NCBI GenBank assembly: GCA_019635965.1
Contig: JAHBYK010000028.1
Coordinates: 1 to 32,751, forward strand
DNA from: Parvibaculum sp.
GTDB lineage: Bacteria > Pseudomonadota > Alphaproteobacteria > Parvibaculales > Parvibaculaceae
Reading direction: 5' to 3'
DNA length: 32,751 nucleotides
Shown here piece after piece: positions 11,304-18,461 of the stretch. Position 1 is the first letter of the stretch; every line of letters starts with the position of its first letter. Both the position numbers and the translations under genes were made by a program. The notes under the pieces were generated by a model. That model ran no database searches, had not been told where the DNA came from, and saw only the letters and a program-made list of their open reading frames with translations.

Positions 11304-13223
11304 ATGCCAACCCGCCATCTTCACCTCACCCGTAGAGGCGCGGTTTACTACTTCCGCGCCAGACTTCCCAGAACGCTCGCCCATGTGCTCAGCCAGGCAA
11401 CGCTCGCCGTGTCGCTGCGCACCAAGGAGGCCGCCCCTGCCCGCCGCATGGCGCGCCGGTGTTCGGCCGCACTAGATCGTCTGGAGGCCCTGCTCTTGAA
11501 CGCGCCGTCTAAATTCCCGCCCTCCAAGCTCCAGCTCCGGCTCGTTCTCGAAGCCATGTTCAACCGCGTCCTCTCCGATGGCGAGGCCAAGCGAGACAAC
11601 GACATGGAAGGCGGGCGCTACAGCGCAGACCGGAAAGCCGCGCCGAAACTGCCCGAGGACGAGTCGGAATGGACCGATGAGCAATACACGGCATTCTGGG
11701 ATTGGGTGGACTACCACGAAGAGCATCCTGAAACCGAAGCCGAGTTGCGGGAGGTCGACGCGCAGGTCAACGCAACAAATCGGATTCGCGAAGACTTAGA
11801 CACGGCGCTCACTGCCTTCGGGCTCTCCCTGGATCGTGACACACCCCAGTATGAGGCGCTTGCGCGCGACGCTACGCGCGTTGTGGCAAGGGCCTATGCG
11901 ATTGAGGCCGAGAGATGGCAGGGGCGTTACACCTCCGATCAGGACATTCCAAGTTTCGTTGCGCAGAAATATCCCCTCGATAGCGCGCTATTGCGCACCT
12001 GGACCACGCGCCTCAATCAGGATGAGGCGGTCTTCCTGACGCGGACGATTAATGAGGTCGCGCGCGATTTTGCGAGCTACCGCCAAAAGCAAGGCATCGC
12101 CCCCAAGACGAAATCCGACGACGATCTGGCGCGGCGGTATTTCGTCGACCTAGTCGGGGACAAGCAGATTCAGGAACTGACGCCGGAAGACGGTCAGAAA
12201 TTCGCGGCCGAATTGCTGCGCGTCCCCCGCGACTATGGCAAAGGCCCCTATCGCCGCAAGACGCCTCGCCAAGCAATCGCAATGGCAGACCGTATCGAAC
12301 GGGAAATCTCCGCCGCTGGGCACAGCGACCAGCCTATCTGCGTCGACAAGCACGAGTTCACCGCCGCTGAGGCGCGCCGCCGTGTCGAGCGGATGCGGAA
12401 GAAGACGGCGAACAAGCATTTGACCTTCTTTACATCGCTCTGGCGCTCGCCACTGGTTCCCCGGAGCCTTCGCGTCATGAACCCGTTCGAGGGCACTCTC
12501 TATAAGAAGCGGCTGATCGATACGGAGACGGCGCGCCGTGGCACGCGCGTGCCGTTCACTCAGGAAGAGCTAAGGGCGCTCTTTGCGTCGCCTGTGTGGA
12601 ATGGGTGCCGCCGTCCCTTCCATCAGGAGATCGCGCATCAGAAACGCCTCACGGACTGGAAATACTGGTGCCCGCTGATTGCGCTCTTCTCTGGCCTCCG
12701 GCGCGAAGAAGTCGCCAGGCTTCGCAAGGATGATTTCGACATCTCGAACGGGATCTGGCTGCTGCGCATCCAGGCGACCTATGACCGCCGCTTGAAATCG
12801 AAGGCGGCGATCCGCGAGGTGCCGGTTCACTCCACCTTGATCGCGCTCGGCCTGCGGGACTTTGTCGACGGCCTGTCGAACAAGGCACCGCTCTTCCCGG
12901 ATCTGCGACCGTCCGGTGCCTACAAGGAATATGGCGAACAGCTTGGCAAGTGGTTCCGGACCTACCGTCAGGCGCGAGGGCTCTACTCACCGCATACGGA
13001 TTTTCATTCGTTCCGCCACAGCTTTGTCAGCGGACTTCGGGATGCTGGCGTCGCCGTCGACCTGATCGCGCTCCTGGTCGGCCATGAATATGGCGGTGTC
13101 ACCGCTTCAGTCTATGGCCGCCAAGTCTCGATCCTTCAAAAGAAAGACGCAATCGAGAAGCTCGATCTCGCTGGCTGTCTTGGAATACCAAATGCCAAAG
13201 CTGATAGCGCTCTCTGGACATAG
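11304..13223 (+). CDS. int: Tyrosine recombinase (integrase) of the element
   Basis: This integrase catalyses site-specific insertion and excision at tRNA-Gln. With the start at 11304 the protein is 639 residues. It begins MPTRHLHLTRRGAVYYFRARLP, the N-terminal DUF6538-type domain found in many alphaproteobacterial integrases. A core-binding region precedes the catalytic domain, which holds R466 (SGLRREEVARL), H568 and R571 (FHSFRHSF), H594 (VGHEYGG) and nucleophile Y604 (ASVYGRQ). The frame is open back to 11232, but those residues overlap the candidate arm sites and do not look like protein. A GGGAG box precedes 11304. It is long for the family (typically 400-450), with a ~150-residue acidic insert between the N-terminal and core-binding parts. 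It is transcribed away from the tRNA. Confidence 0.95.
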   Translation: MPTRHLHLTRRGAVYYFRARLPRTLAHVLSQATLAVSLRTKEAAPARRMARRCSAALDRLEALLLNAPSKFPPSKLQLRLVLEAMFNRVLSDGEAKRDNDMEGGRYSADRKAAPKLPEDESEWTDEQYTAFWDWVDYHEEHPETEAELREVDAQVNATNRIREDLDTALTAFGLSLDRDTPQYEALARDATRVVARAYAIEAERWQGRYTSDQDIPSFVAQKYPLDSALLRTWTTRLNQDEAVFLTRTINEVARDFASYRQKQGIAPKTKSDDDLARRYFVDLVGDKQIQELTPEDGQKFAAELLRVPRDYGKGPYRRKTPRQAIAMADRIEREISAAGHSDQPICVDKHEFTAAEARRRVERMRKKTANKHLTFFTSLWRSPLVPRSLRVMNPFEGTLYKKRLIDTETARRGTRVPFTQEELRALFASPVWNGCRRPFHQEIAHQKRLTDWKYWCPLIALFSGLRREEVARLRKDDFDISNGIWLLRIQATYDRRLKSKAAIREVPVHSTLIALGLRDFVDGLSNKAPLFPDLRPSGAYKEYGEQLGKWFRTYRQARGLYSPHTDFHSFRHSFVSGLRDAGVAVDLIALLVGHEYGGVTASVYGRQVSILQKKDAIEKLDLAGCLGIPNAKADSALWT

Positions 13224-13247
13224 TTGATAGTCGGTCCTGGAGAGCAA

Positions 13248-13280
13248 CAGGGCGTCGCGACAGCATGACGCGACGCCCTG
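13248..13280 (+). terminator. Strong hairpin after the integrase, probable terminator
   Basis: A perfect 12-bp stem (CAGGGCGTCGCG at 13248-13259, CGCGACGCCCTG at 13269-13280) with a 9-base loop lies 25 bases after the integrase stop. Only a weak T-rich tract (TTCTT) follows, so termination is likely but not certain. Confidence 0.6.
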
Positions 13281-13290
13281 CCACCTTCTT

Positions 13291-13584
13291 GAGCCCCGTT
13301 GATGCGGGGAAGGATCAGCCACTCGAGGGTGACATGATCGTCTGTGTGAGCTGGGAGTGACTGCGGTTCTCGCATCCTGACCGAAATCAGTTTTGGTCCA
13401 TCCCCGCTAATGCGGGGGAAATCTCACAGCCTTCTTTTCTCCTCGTCTCCAGTTTGCCGCGCCTCGCGTTAGAAGAGCGGCCATCGCAATCCCCCATGGG
13501 GAAGATAAACTGGGTAAGCTGCCGGGTTGCCTGATCGGCTCGCCGTAGTTGGTTTTCTCTCAATCCCCCATGGGGAAGATAAAC
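13291..13584. repeat. Four degenerate GC-hairpin repeats in a non-coding stretch
   Basis: Within the gene-poor region 13281-13640 there are four short palindromes of similar design. They are CCCCG/CGGGG at 13294-13309; CCCCGC/GCGGGG at 13402-13417; and two exact 24-base copies centred on CCCCATGGGG at 13487-13510 and 13561-13584. Each is followed by a purine-rich GGAA or GGGAAAT/GAAGATAAAC tail. Start-to-start distances are about 108, 90 and 74 bases. The design recalls type I-E CRISPR repeats, but the spacing is irregular and there are no cas genes. Possible roles include protein-binding iterons, an origin or RNA hairpins. No protein-coding gene was seen between 13224 and 13644. Confidence 0.6.
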
Positions 13585-13644
13585 GTGTCGCTTGGCCGCC
13601 TATTCGGCGGAGAAGTCTCCTGTCGTCTGCTGCGGCACCGTGAA

Positions 13645-13791
13645 CTACGGAGGCCTCAGTTCGGGCCTGATACTTCTTGCCGGTTTGGCAGTGTGTGTCG
13701 GCCTTAGTGTGAATATGAACCCCACCGTCCAAGATTCAAGCTGATTGGCTTTCGGCTTTAAGACGGCGTTCAGAAGCGTCCGCGGATTCAT
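13645..13791 (-). CDS. Small hypothetical protein (48 aa)
   Basis: This short frame starts MNPRTLLNAVLKPKANQLES and ends PARSIRPELRPP. It is supported mainly by an excellent ribosome site (AAAGGAG at 13798-13804, six bases before the ATG) and by its place 32 bases downstream of the adenine methylase on the same strand. The frame is open further upstream to 13827, but the strong ribosome site sets the start. It is basic, has no recognisable domain, and its function is unknown. It may be a leader-like or accessory peptide of the methylase transcript, or chance. Confidence 0.4.
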   Translation of the reverse strand: MNPRTLLNAVLKPKANQLESWTVGFIFTLRPTHTAKPARSIRPELRPP

Positions 13792-13823
13792 GGGAAGTCT
13801 CCTTTCTGCTGAGGCGGGCACGC

Positions 13824-14372
13824 TCAATCGGCAGCCAGCTTGTTGAAGCCAAGATCGGCGCCCGGGATGAACTTGCGTTCCTCGGGCAGGATGAGCTTGC
13901 GAGCCTTCGAGCGCTCAAAGAACATCTTGCCCCGGATGAGACCGTTCGCCGCCGCCTCTTCGATGGCTTCGACATTGGCCTCACCGAAGGCGATGAGAAC
14001 CGAGGCCGCCGGAGCGGAACCGACCTTCTTTTCGTCGGCGTCGACGAATGCGATGCGTCCTTCAAAGAGGAACAGACCATCGCTGCCCTCGATTGCTCTG
14101 TGAGCCCACTTTGTGTCTGTTCGCGCGAAGGTTAGCGCGATGCCGTTGCGATGCTCGATAGCCTTGTCGATCCAAGGATCGATTTCCGAGTAAGGAGGAT
14201 TCATAAAGAAACGCCCAAACCAAGGCAGTTTCAGCCCATCGTCTTCCTTTGTGTAGCAGTGACGCGCCGTCCAGTGATTCTTACTCGGAGCGCAAGGATC
14301 GATATCGAATGGGCGCAGCGCTTCTACCAGCGCACGGGGCGTATACCATTCATCACCGCGAGATTTCGACAT
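13824..14372 (-). CDS. Phage-type DNA N6-adenine methyltransferase (Dam family)
   Basis: This 182-residue protein resembles the phage DNA N-6-adenine methyltransferase family. It starts SKSRGDEWYTPRALVEALRPFDIDPCAP. The DEWYTP and DPCA segments form the SAM-binding part, and the catalytic motif NPPY is at residues 58-61 (FFMNPPYSEIDPW). C-terminal segments GIALTFARTDTKW and EGRIAFVD also fit the family. It lacks an obvious separate target-recognition domain and is a solitary enzyme without a cognate nuclease. It probably alters element methylation or protects element DNA from host restriction. A GAAAGGA ribosome site precedes the ATG. A conspicuous hairpin lies about 20 bases upstream. Confidence 0.85.
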   Translation of the reverse strand: MSKSRGDEWYTPRALVEALRPFDIDPCAPSKNHWTARHCYTKEDDGLKLPWFGRFFMNPPYSEIDPWIDKAIEHRNGIALTFARTDTKWAHRAIEGSDGLFLFEGRIAFVDADEKKVGSAPAASVLIAFGEANVEAIEEAAANGLIRGKMFFERSKARKLILPEERKFIPGADLGFNKLAAD

Positions 14373-14392
14373 TGTCTTTTTCCTTTCGATGC

Positions 14393-14425
14393 GGACGTCA
14401 CACCGACAACCGGTGTGATGCGTCC
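14393..14425. promoter_or_regulatory. Imperfect 12-bp hairpin in the leader of the adenine methylase gene
   Basis: The sequence GGACG-T-CACACCG (14393-14405) pairs with CGGTGTG-ATG-CGTCC (14411-14425) around an ACAAC loop. On the - strand it falls 21 bases before the methylase start codon, next to its ribosome site. It could be an RNA control element or an operator. No T-run follows in either direction. Confidence 0.45.
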
Positions 14426-14438
14426 GTCCGAAAGAAAT

Positions 14439-14457
14439 GATTTCAGTGCCTGAAATC
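14439..14457 (-). terminator. Inverted repeat after the DUF3987-like gene, possible terminator
   Basis: A perfect 7-bp stem GATTTCA (14439-14445) / TGAAATC (14451-14457) with a 5-base loop is followed on the - strand by ATTTCTTTC. It lies 61 bases beyond the stop of the upstream ATPase gene. The stem is AT-rich and weak, so it may instead be a protein-binding site. Confidence 0.4.
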
Positions 14458-14518
14458 CGGAAACGAATCCGGCCAATTTATTTTTCTCGTTTGGTCTGGA
14501 TTCGCGAAACAAACGAAC

Positions 14519-15787
14519 TCATATCCGTTCGCTTTTTTCGTCGCCTTCCTCGACCAACTGAAGAAGCGCCTTCGCTTCGCTTGCCGTTCGTATTGCCGCG
14601 ATACGCCGACAAAGATCGCGCGGCTTACATTTCCGTCCTTCTGCTTCCACTTCTGTCTTCACCTCTTCAACACGGCGCACGACGCGCTCAAGCTCACCAA
14701 GGCCGTAGTCGTCGAGGAGCTGCCGCGCGTCTTCGAGATGAAGAGCCACCATGCGAAGCGCCCATGCCATGTCTCGCGCCGTCAGTTCGCTGCCGCTGTC
14801 ACCAATAAGGATGTGATAGACAGCCGCATAGCGGACGCCTGAGAACATCAGTCTCCGGAAAAACGATACCGGCAGCGCATCGCCTTCGGGCATCATCGCC
14901 CGGAAGGCCGATTTGAATGTGCCGATTGCCTCCTCTCCGACTCTATAGATGGGATGAAGTGGCACCTGTTCAACAGAGGCCCATGCGCTTCGCATGGCAT
15001 CTTGATGGCCGCGCAGATCGTAGAGCGGGAAGTCGACCGCACGGCGCAACGGATCGGCTGGCGCAATGATAAAATTGAATCTTTGCGCGAAACCATCCAC
15101 TAAGGCTTCCGGGCCGACGCAGTCCTTGAAAGTCTCCAGCACGGTCGAGCCAAGGATCGTCAGCGCCGGGTTCTCGATGGATATCGCATCCATCTTCGTC
15201 CGCCGCGATATCTGCTGCCCGTCATAAAGACGCAAGAGATAGTCGCGCAGCTCGGCCATATGCGTTTGCTGGTCCAGCGCTCTGAGGAACTGCCCGAACT
15301 CATCCCGAATCCAGGTCGCATTATTATGTGCGGCGAGGTCCTGAACGAATTTCGCGGCGGATGCCGGGTCCGGGAAAAGGTTCTTCTGACCCGCAATATC
15401 GAGGACGCGCCGCGTCGCGAAGGTCTTGCCTGCGCCGCTTGGCGCAAGAACCACGGTCCAGAGGCTGGGCTTGACCATCTGGCCGTGGAGATCGACGAGG
15501 CATCCCGCTTCCAGAAGCCGTCCCGATATCAAGGTCATGACCGCCGCAAGAGGAAGCTCCAGGGGAATATCGGTCCTCTGCCGGAAGGCCTCCGTCACCA
15601 CTTCCGCAAAGGAGCCCGGCGGCACGGCGCTTTGACCGCGCCAGGCAGAAGTCTGGGTCTTTCGAACGAGCAGCATGGCGCGGATCGTGTCTCGCGCCTC
15701 CCGGCTGCGGCTTGCGGCCTCGATCATGCTCTCGACACCGGAGAGTGGAAGTGCGAGTTGCCGGGGGCGCTTGCGGTTAGGCTTCAT
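14519..15787 (-). CDS. DUF3987-like P-loop ATPase of mobile elements
   Basis: The 422-residue protein has a Walker A motif APSGAGKT (residues 115-122) after the strand SLWTVVL. A Walker B-like segment TWIRDEFGQF (158-167) and a sensor-like ALTILGSTVLETF follow. The pattern of helices before the P-loop (PLELPLAAVMTLISGRLLEAG) resembles the DUF3987/YfjI group found in prophages and genomic islands, where it sits beside replication and mobilization genes. A role in element replication or DNA handling is inferred from this context, not shown. It is shorter than typical 700-800-residue members, which also carry a primase part. No primase motif is visible here. It is transcribed in the same direction as the relaxase gene upstream. 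Confidence 0.65.
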   Translation of the reverse strand: MKPNRKRPRQLALPLSGVESMIEAASRSREARDTIRAMLLVRKTQTSAWRGQSAVPPGSFAEVVTEAFRQRTDIPLELPLAAVMTLISGRLLEAGCLVDLHGQMVKPSLWTVVLAPSGAGKTFATRRVLDIAGQKNLFPDPASAAKFVQDLAAHNNATWIRDEFGQFLRALDQQTHMAELRDYLLRLYDGQQISRRTKMDAISIENPALTILGSTVLETFKDCVGPEALVDGFAQRFNFIIAPADPLRRAVDFPLYDLRGHQDAMRSAWASVEQVPLHPIYRVGEEAIGTFKSAFRAMMPEGDALPVSFFRRLMFSGVRYAAVYHILIGDSGSELTARDMAWALRMVALHLEDARQLLDDYGLGELERVVRRVEEVKTEVEAEGRKCKPRDLCRRIAAIRTASEAKALLQLVEEGDEKSERI

Positions 15788-15961
15788 GGCGGGTTCTTGT
15801 CTGTCGTGGTTGCGCTTGTCTCCGACCTAGGCACCACGCAGCGACAGACAAATCCGATCTTTGGGGGCTCCCCTCATTGACACTGACAAATCCCAGAAAC
15901 CGCAAACCGCAGCGGCACTTAGCGCCTTAAAGCGGGATTGACAGGGCAGTGACAAAAGGCG
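15788..15961. promoter_or_regulatory. Intergenic region with GACAAATCC direct repeats
   Basis: Between the relaxase stop and the ATPase start there are two exact GACAAATCC copies (15847-15855 and 15885-15893) and a related GTGACAAAAGG near 15949. The 38-base spacing and the position upstream of the ATPase gene suggest binding sites for a regulator or initiator. No gene was seen here. Confidence 0.35.
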
Positions 15962-16948
15962 CTATCGCTCCTCGCCGCCGCGCGATCGTCCGTTCTCGGC
16001 GATCTCGCGCGTTGCCTCGTCGACCATCTCGTCGACCAAGCGCTTCCCCTTCCGCACCGCTTTCTCAAGGCCCGCCGTTCTTACCGGCGCGTTAAATTTG
16101 GGCTGCGATTTCTTCGCATGTTCCACGTGTAACGCGGTTTTAAGAACCGGCTCCTTCCGGGGGTGGCCGGTCTTCTGCCCGTCCATCTTCTTCTGGCGCT
16201 CCGCTATCAACGTGCCCGCATCCTTGCGCCGCCGCCGCTTCCGCCGGTTGCGGTCTCCGGCGGCGGTCTTGCGTCCGCGCCGCTCGGCGGATGAGCGCGC
16301 GGGGCCCAGATGCTCCTCGCCTTCAATGAGGTCTCCGGGCAGGCCTTCAGCCTCCAGGCGCCGCTTCCAGGAGCGCATGTCGACCGGCTGGGCTGCGCCC
16401 GCTTGTTCAAGGGCACGCCCGGCAAGTTCGCCCCATTCCGCCCGCCATGCCTCGATAGCGGCCGGGCCGGTCTTTCGATCATCCAGTTCGCGGGCCTTCT
16501 CACCCAAGGCGCTGCCGTTACTGCGGCGGCCGCTGATGACGACATGCGCATGGATATTCCGCTCGTCGCCCGCCGCGTCGGGCGCATGGATGACCCAGGC
16601 GCAAGCGACCCCGTGCCGTTCGTTGAGGTGGCGGCACCAGTCTTCAACCAGCGCCGATGATTGCTTGATTGTCAGCTCGTGGGGCACGGCAAGGATAGCG
16701 CTGCGGCCTTCGCAAGCATCGCCGCGCTTCTCGGCAAGCGACATCGCCTGTCCGAGGCTCTCGGCGTCACCGTCCCAGCCGGTAATGCCGGATGCGAGAA
16801 GGTCGCCGTCGCCCTTCTTCCGATAATCATGCGTCGTGGCGATGCGGGGGTCATGGATGCGGCTGCGCATGACATAGGCCATGCGAGCACAGGCCGTTGC
16901 GCCGGTGCTCCGGGAGATTTTTGAGACCCTCAGAAATCCTATCGCCAT
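15962..16948 (-). CDS. mobA: MobA/MobL-family (MOBQ) relaxase
   Basis: This is the nicking enzyme that starts DNA transfer at oriT. With the start at 16948 the protein is 328 residues. The N terminus MAIGFLRVSKISRSTGATAC resembles MobA of RSF1010, with the catalytic tyrosine at the same position (Y25 in ARMAYVMRSR). The family segment THDYRKKGD follows. The metal-binding histidines are H121, H133 and H135 (VIHAPD, NIHAHVVIS). The C-terminal half is highly basic (GRKTAAGDRNRRKRRRRKD) and has no primase or helicase domain. The frame is open to 17245, but those 99 residues overlap the oriT and the divergent gene and look non-coding. The oriT lies directly upstream. It has no neighbouring secretion genes. 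Confidence 0.9.
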   Translation of the reverse strand: MAIGFLRVSKISRSTGATACARMAYVMRSRIHDPRIATTHDYRKKGDGDLLASGITGWDGDAESLGQAMSLAEKRGDACEGRSAILAVPHELTIKQSSALVEDWCRHLNERHGVACAWVIHAPDAAGDERNIHAHVVISGRRSNGSALGEKARELDDRKTGPAAIEAWRAEWGELAGRALEQAGAAQPVDMRSWKRRLEAEGLPGDLIEGEEHLGPARSSAERRGRKTAAGDRNRRKRRRRKDAGTLIAERQKKMDGQKTGHPRKEPVLKTALHVEHAKKSQPKFNAPVRTAGLEKAVRKGKRLVDEMVDEATREIAENGRSRGGEER

Positions 16949-16996
16949 GTTCTCTTGCGCCTTCAGGCGGGGTGTCGGGGCTTGCCCTGACCGCTG

Positions 16997-17030
16997 CGTT
17001 CCCCTCGGGGGAATGCGTAATTGCGCCCTT
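16997..17030. other. Origin of transfer (oriT) of MOBQ type
   Basis: In the 166-base divergent gap between the relaxase and the + strand gene there is an inverted repeat CGTTCCCC (16997-17004) / GGGGAATG (17008-17015) with one G-T pair and a TCG loop. It is followed two bases later by TAATTGCGCCCTT (17018-17030). That core resembles the nic regions of the RSF1010/Ti-plasmid group (TAAGTGCGCCCT, TAATTGCGCCCTT). Order and spacing (repeat, then nic) also fit. The exact nick position is inferred by analogy. Confidence 0.75.
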
Positions 17031-17114
17031 CGGGTATTCCGCTGCCTCGCTTGTATTCCTCGAACCTGTTCATAGGTCCACGGAAGGCTCACACAAGGAA
17101 CGGGAGAGACAATC

Positions 17115-17441
17115 TTGATTGGAAAATCGGTCGGCGGCTGGCACTGGCAATGGAAAGACAGGTTCTTGCGCCTCTGGTCGCCCAAGGGGCGTGTCGCCGC
17201 CGTCATCGGCTTCAACGAGAAACTCGGCTGGCTCTGGTCGCTCACAGACTCGCCCGGTCACAGGGCGAAGGATCAGGAAACGGCCGTGCGGGAGGTCCTC
17301 GACGCCCTCGAAATGCCGGACCGGGTTCGCGCCGAACTGCTCTCGATTATCCTCCATGAGCTCGCACGCATTGCGAAAATCGAGGCTGAAAACGATGCCG
17401 ACTTCAGCGGCCCCGAAGGCGACAAAGCCGAAATCGCCTGA
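17115..17441 (+). CDS. Hypothetical protein of the mobilization region (108 aa)
   Basis: The frame starts at a TTG with a GGGAGAG ribosome site and is divergent from the relaxase across the oriT. The protein begins MIGKSVGGWHWQWKDRFLRL and contains VAAVIGFNEKLGWLWSLTDS. A helical C-terminal half follows (ETAVREVLDALEMPDRVRAELLSIILHELARIAKIEAEND). No family was recognised. Tryptophan-rich beta-like and helical halves suggest a small folded protein. The position beside oriT suggests an accessory or regulatory protein of the relaxosome, which is inference. Its end overlaps the next gene by 47 bases in a different frame. Confidence 0.55.
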   Translation: MIGKSVGGWHWQWKDRFLRLWSPKGRVAAVIGFNEKLGWLWSLTDSPGHRAKDQETAVREVLDALEMPDRVRAELLSIILHELARIAKIEAENDADFSGPEGDKAEIA

Positions 17442-17685
17442 GGAGCGGCGCGCCGCGCTCGAAGCGCGGCGCGCAAAGCTCGATCTGCGCATCCGCGCCC
17501 TCGCAAGCGAGGAGCGCGAACGGCGGCGCCGCGAGGATACGCGCGGGAAAATCGTCCTGGGCGGCGCTCTGCTCGCATTCTTCCGCAAGGAGCCTGTCGC
17601 GGCAAAGGCTCTCATGCCCCGGCTCCTGCCCCTGATCGCGGAACGAGATCGCGAGGTGGTTGTGAGGCTTAGTGACCAGGCCTAG
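17395..17685 (+). CDS. MobC/TraD-like relaxosome accessory protein
   Basis: This 96-residue protein is very rich in charged residues, with a helical PEERRAALEARRAKLDLRIR-type region that could form a coiled coil. A segment DTRGKIVLGGALLAFFRKEP resembles the conserved part of small MobC/TraD mobilization proteins (Arg/Lys stretch, then GALL and a hydrophobic helix). The ATG at 17395 is the first reasonable start. The frame is open upstream to 17119, but that part is a shadow of the 108-residue gene. Such proteins help the relaxase open oriT. The family call rests on resemblance and position, so it is moderate. Confidence 0.6.
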   Translation: MPTSAAPKATKPKSPEERRAALEARRAKLDLRIRALASEERERRRREDTRGKIVLGGALLAFFRKEPVAAKALMPRLLPLIAERDREVVVRLSDQA

Positions 17686-17765
17686 CGATTGCTGGCTGGA
17701 GGTTCGTTCGAGCCGCCCCGGCAGCGTATCATGCGGCTCCAGGGCTGATTCCTTGACAGGGACGG

Positions 17766-17793
17766 CCGTATAGCGTCACTTGACACCATACGG
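17766..17793. promoter_or_regulatory. Inverted repeat upstream of higBA, probable operator
   Basis: CCGTAT (17766-17771) and ATACGG (17788-17793) form an inverted repeat 18 bases before the higB start. TTGACA occurs at 17753-17758 and again at 17780-17785, inside the repeat. HigA antitoxins usually repress their own operon by binding such a site. No good -10 box could be fixed, so the promoter itself is not resolved. Confidence 0.5.
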
Positions 17794-17810
17794 CTCACGG
17801 GTGTAAATTC

Positions 17811-18101
17811 ATGAAAATTCGGAACGTGATCCACAAGGGACTGCGCCGGTTTATCGAGACCGATGACGCCGCCGGATTACATCCCGCTATTGTGCCGAAG
17901 CTTCGGCGGATCGTCTCCTTCCTCCAGGATATGGAGCGTGAGGAGGAGTTGCGGACGGTTCCGAGCTGGAAGGCGCATCAGCTGACCGGCGACCGCAAGG
18001 GGACATGGAGTCTCTTTGTCACGAAGAACTGGCGCCTCACATTCCGGATAGACCAGACAGAGATCGAAATCGTCGATCTCGATTACGAGGACTACCACTA
18101 G
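17811..18101 (+). CDS. higB: HigB-family toxin (RelE fold)
   Basis: The 96-residue protein fits the HigB/plasmid-maintenance killer family, ribosome-dependent mRNA endonucleases. Recognisable parts are the start IRNVIHKGLRRFIETDDAAG, the central LRTVPSWKAHQLTGDRKGTW and the C-terminal WRLTFRIDQTEIEIVDLDYEDYH. It precedes its antitoxin (10-base gap), the toxin-first order typical of higBA. In this element the pair probably stabilises the integrated or excised form. Toxic activity is inferred from family. Confidence 0.9.
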   Translation: MKIRNVIHKGLRRFIETDDAAGLHPAIVPKLRRIVSFLQDMEREEELRTVPSWKAHQLTGDRKGTWSLFVTKNWRLTFRIDQTEIEIVDLDYEDYH

Positions 18102-18110
18102 GAGAGCGAA

Positions 18111-18461
18111 ATGGGCACGACGCAAGGCATTCGCATGAAGAACCCCGCCCATCCCGGCGGCTTCGTCAAACATGAGATCATCGAGCCTCTGGGCCTGTCC
18201 GTAACAGGCGCGGCAGAAGTGCTCGGTGTCACGCGGGCGGCACTCTCAGCGTTGCTGAACGAGCGGGCGCATCTGTCGCCCGAAATGGCGCTCCGCCTGG
18301 AGAAGGCGTTCGGCGTGTCGATGGACACTCTCATGCGCATGCAGAACAGTTTCGATATTGCCCAAACGCGCAAGCGCGCGGGGGATATCAAAGTGAAGCC
18401 CTATCAGGCTCGATCCATCGCGCCCGATGACGGGCATACGCGCCGCTCGAATGCGACGTGA
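18111..18461 (+). CDS. higA: HigA-family antitoxin (HTH XRE)
   Basis: The 116-residue protein has the HigA signature NPAHPGGFVKHEIIEPLGLS followed by an XRE helix-turn-helix (SVTGAAEVLGVTRAALSALL) and the helical RLEKAFGVSMDTLMRMQ. It neutralises HigB and normally represses the operon. A GGAGAG ribosome site precedes the ATG at 18111; an internal ATG at 18135 (MKNPAHPGG) is a weaker alternative. The C-terminal ~25 residues after KVKPY are longer than in compact HigA proteins and look unstructured. Confidence 0.9.
   Translation: MGTTQGIRMKNPAHPGGFVKHEIIEPLGLSVTGAAEVLGVTRAALSALLNERAHLSPEMALRLEKAFGVSMDTLMRMQNSFDIAQTRKRAGDIKVKPYQARSIAPDDGHTRRSNAT

Noticed and set aside
13291..13584. A CRISPR array
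   Set aside because: Palindromes resemble type I-E repeats, but only two copies are identical, distances vary (108, 90, 74 bases), and there are no cas genes or leader in the window.
16949..17245. N-terminal extension of the relaxase to 17245
   Set aside because: It would run through the oriT and the divergent gene; the RSF1010-like start with Y25 is at 16948.
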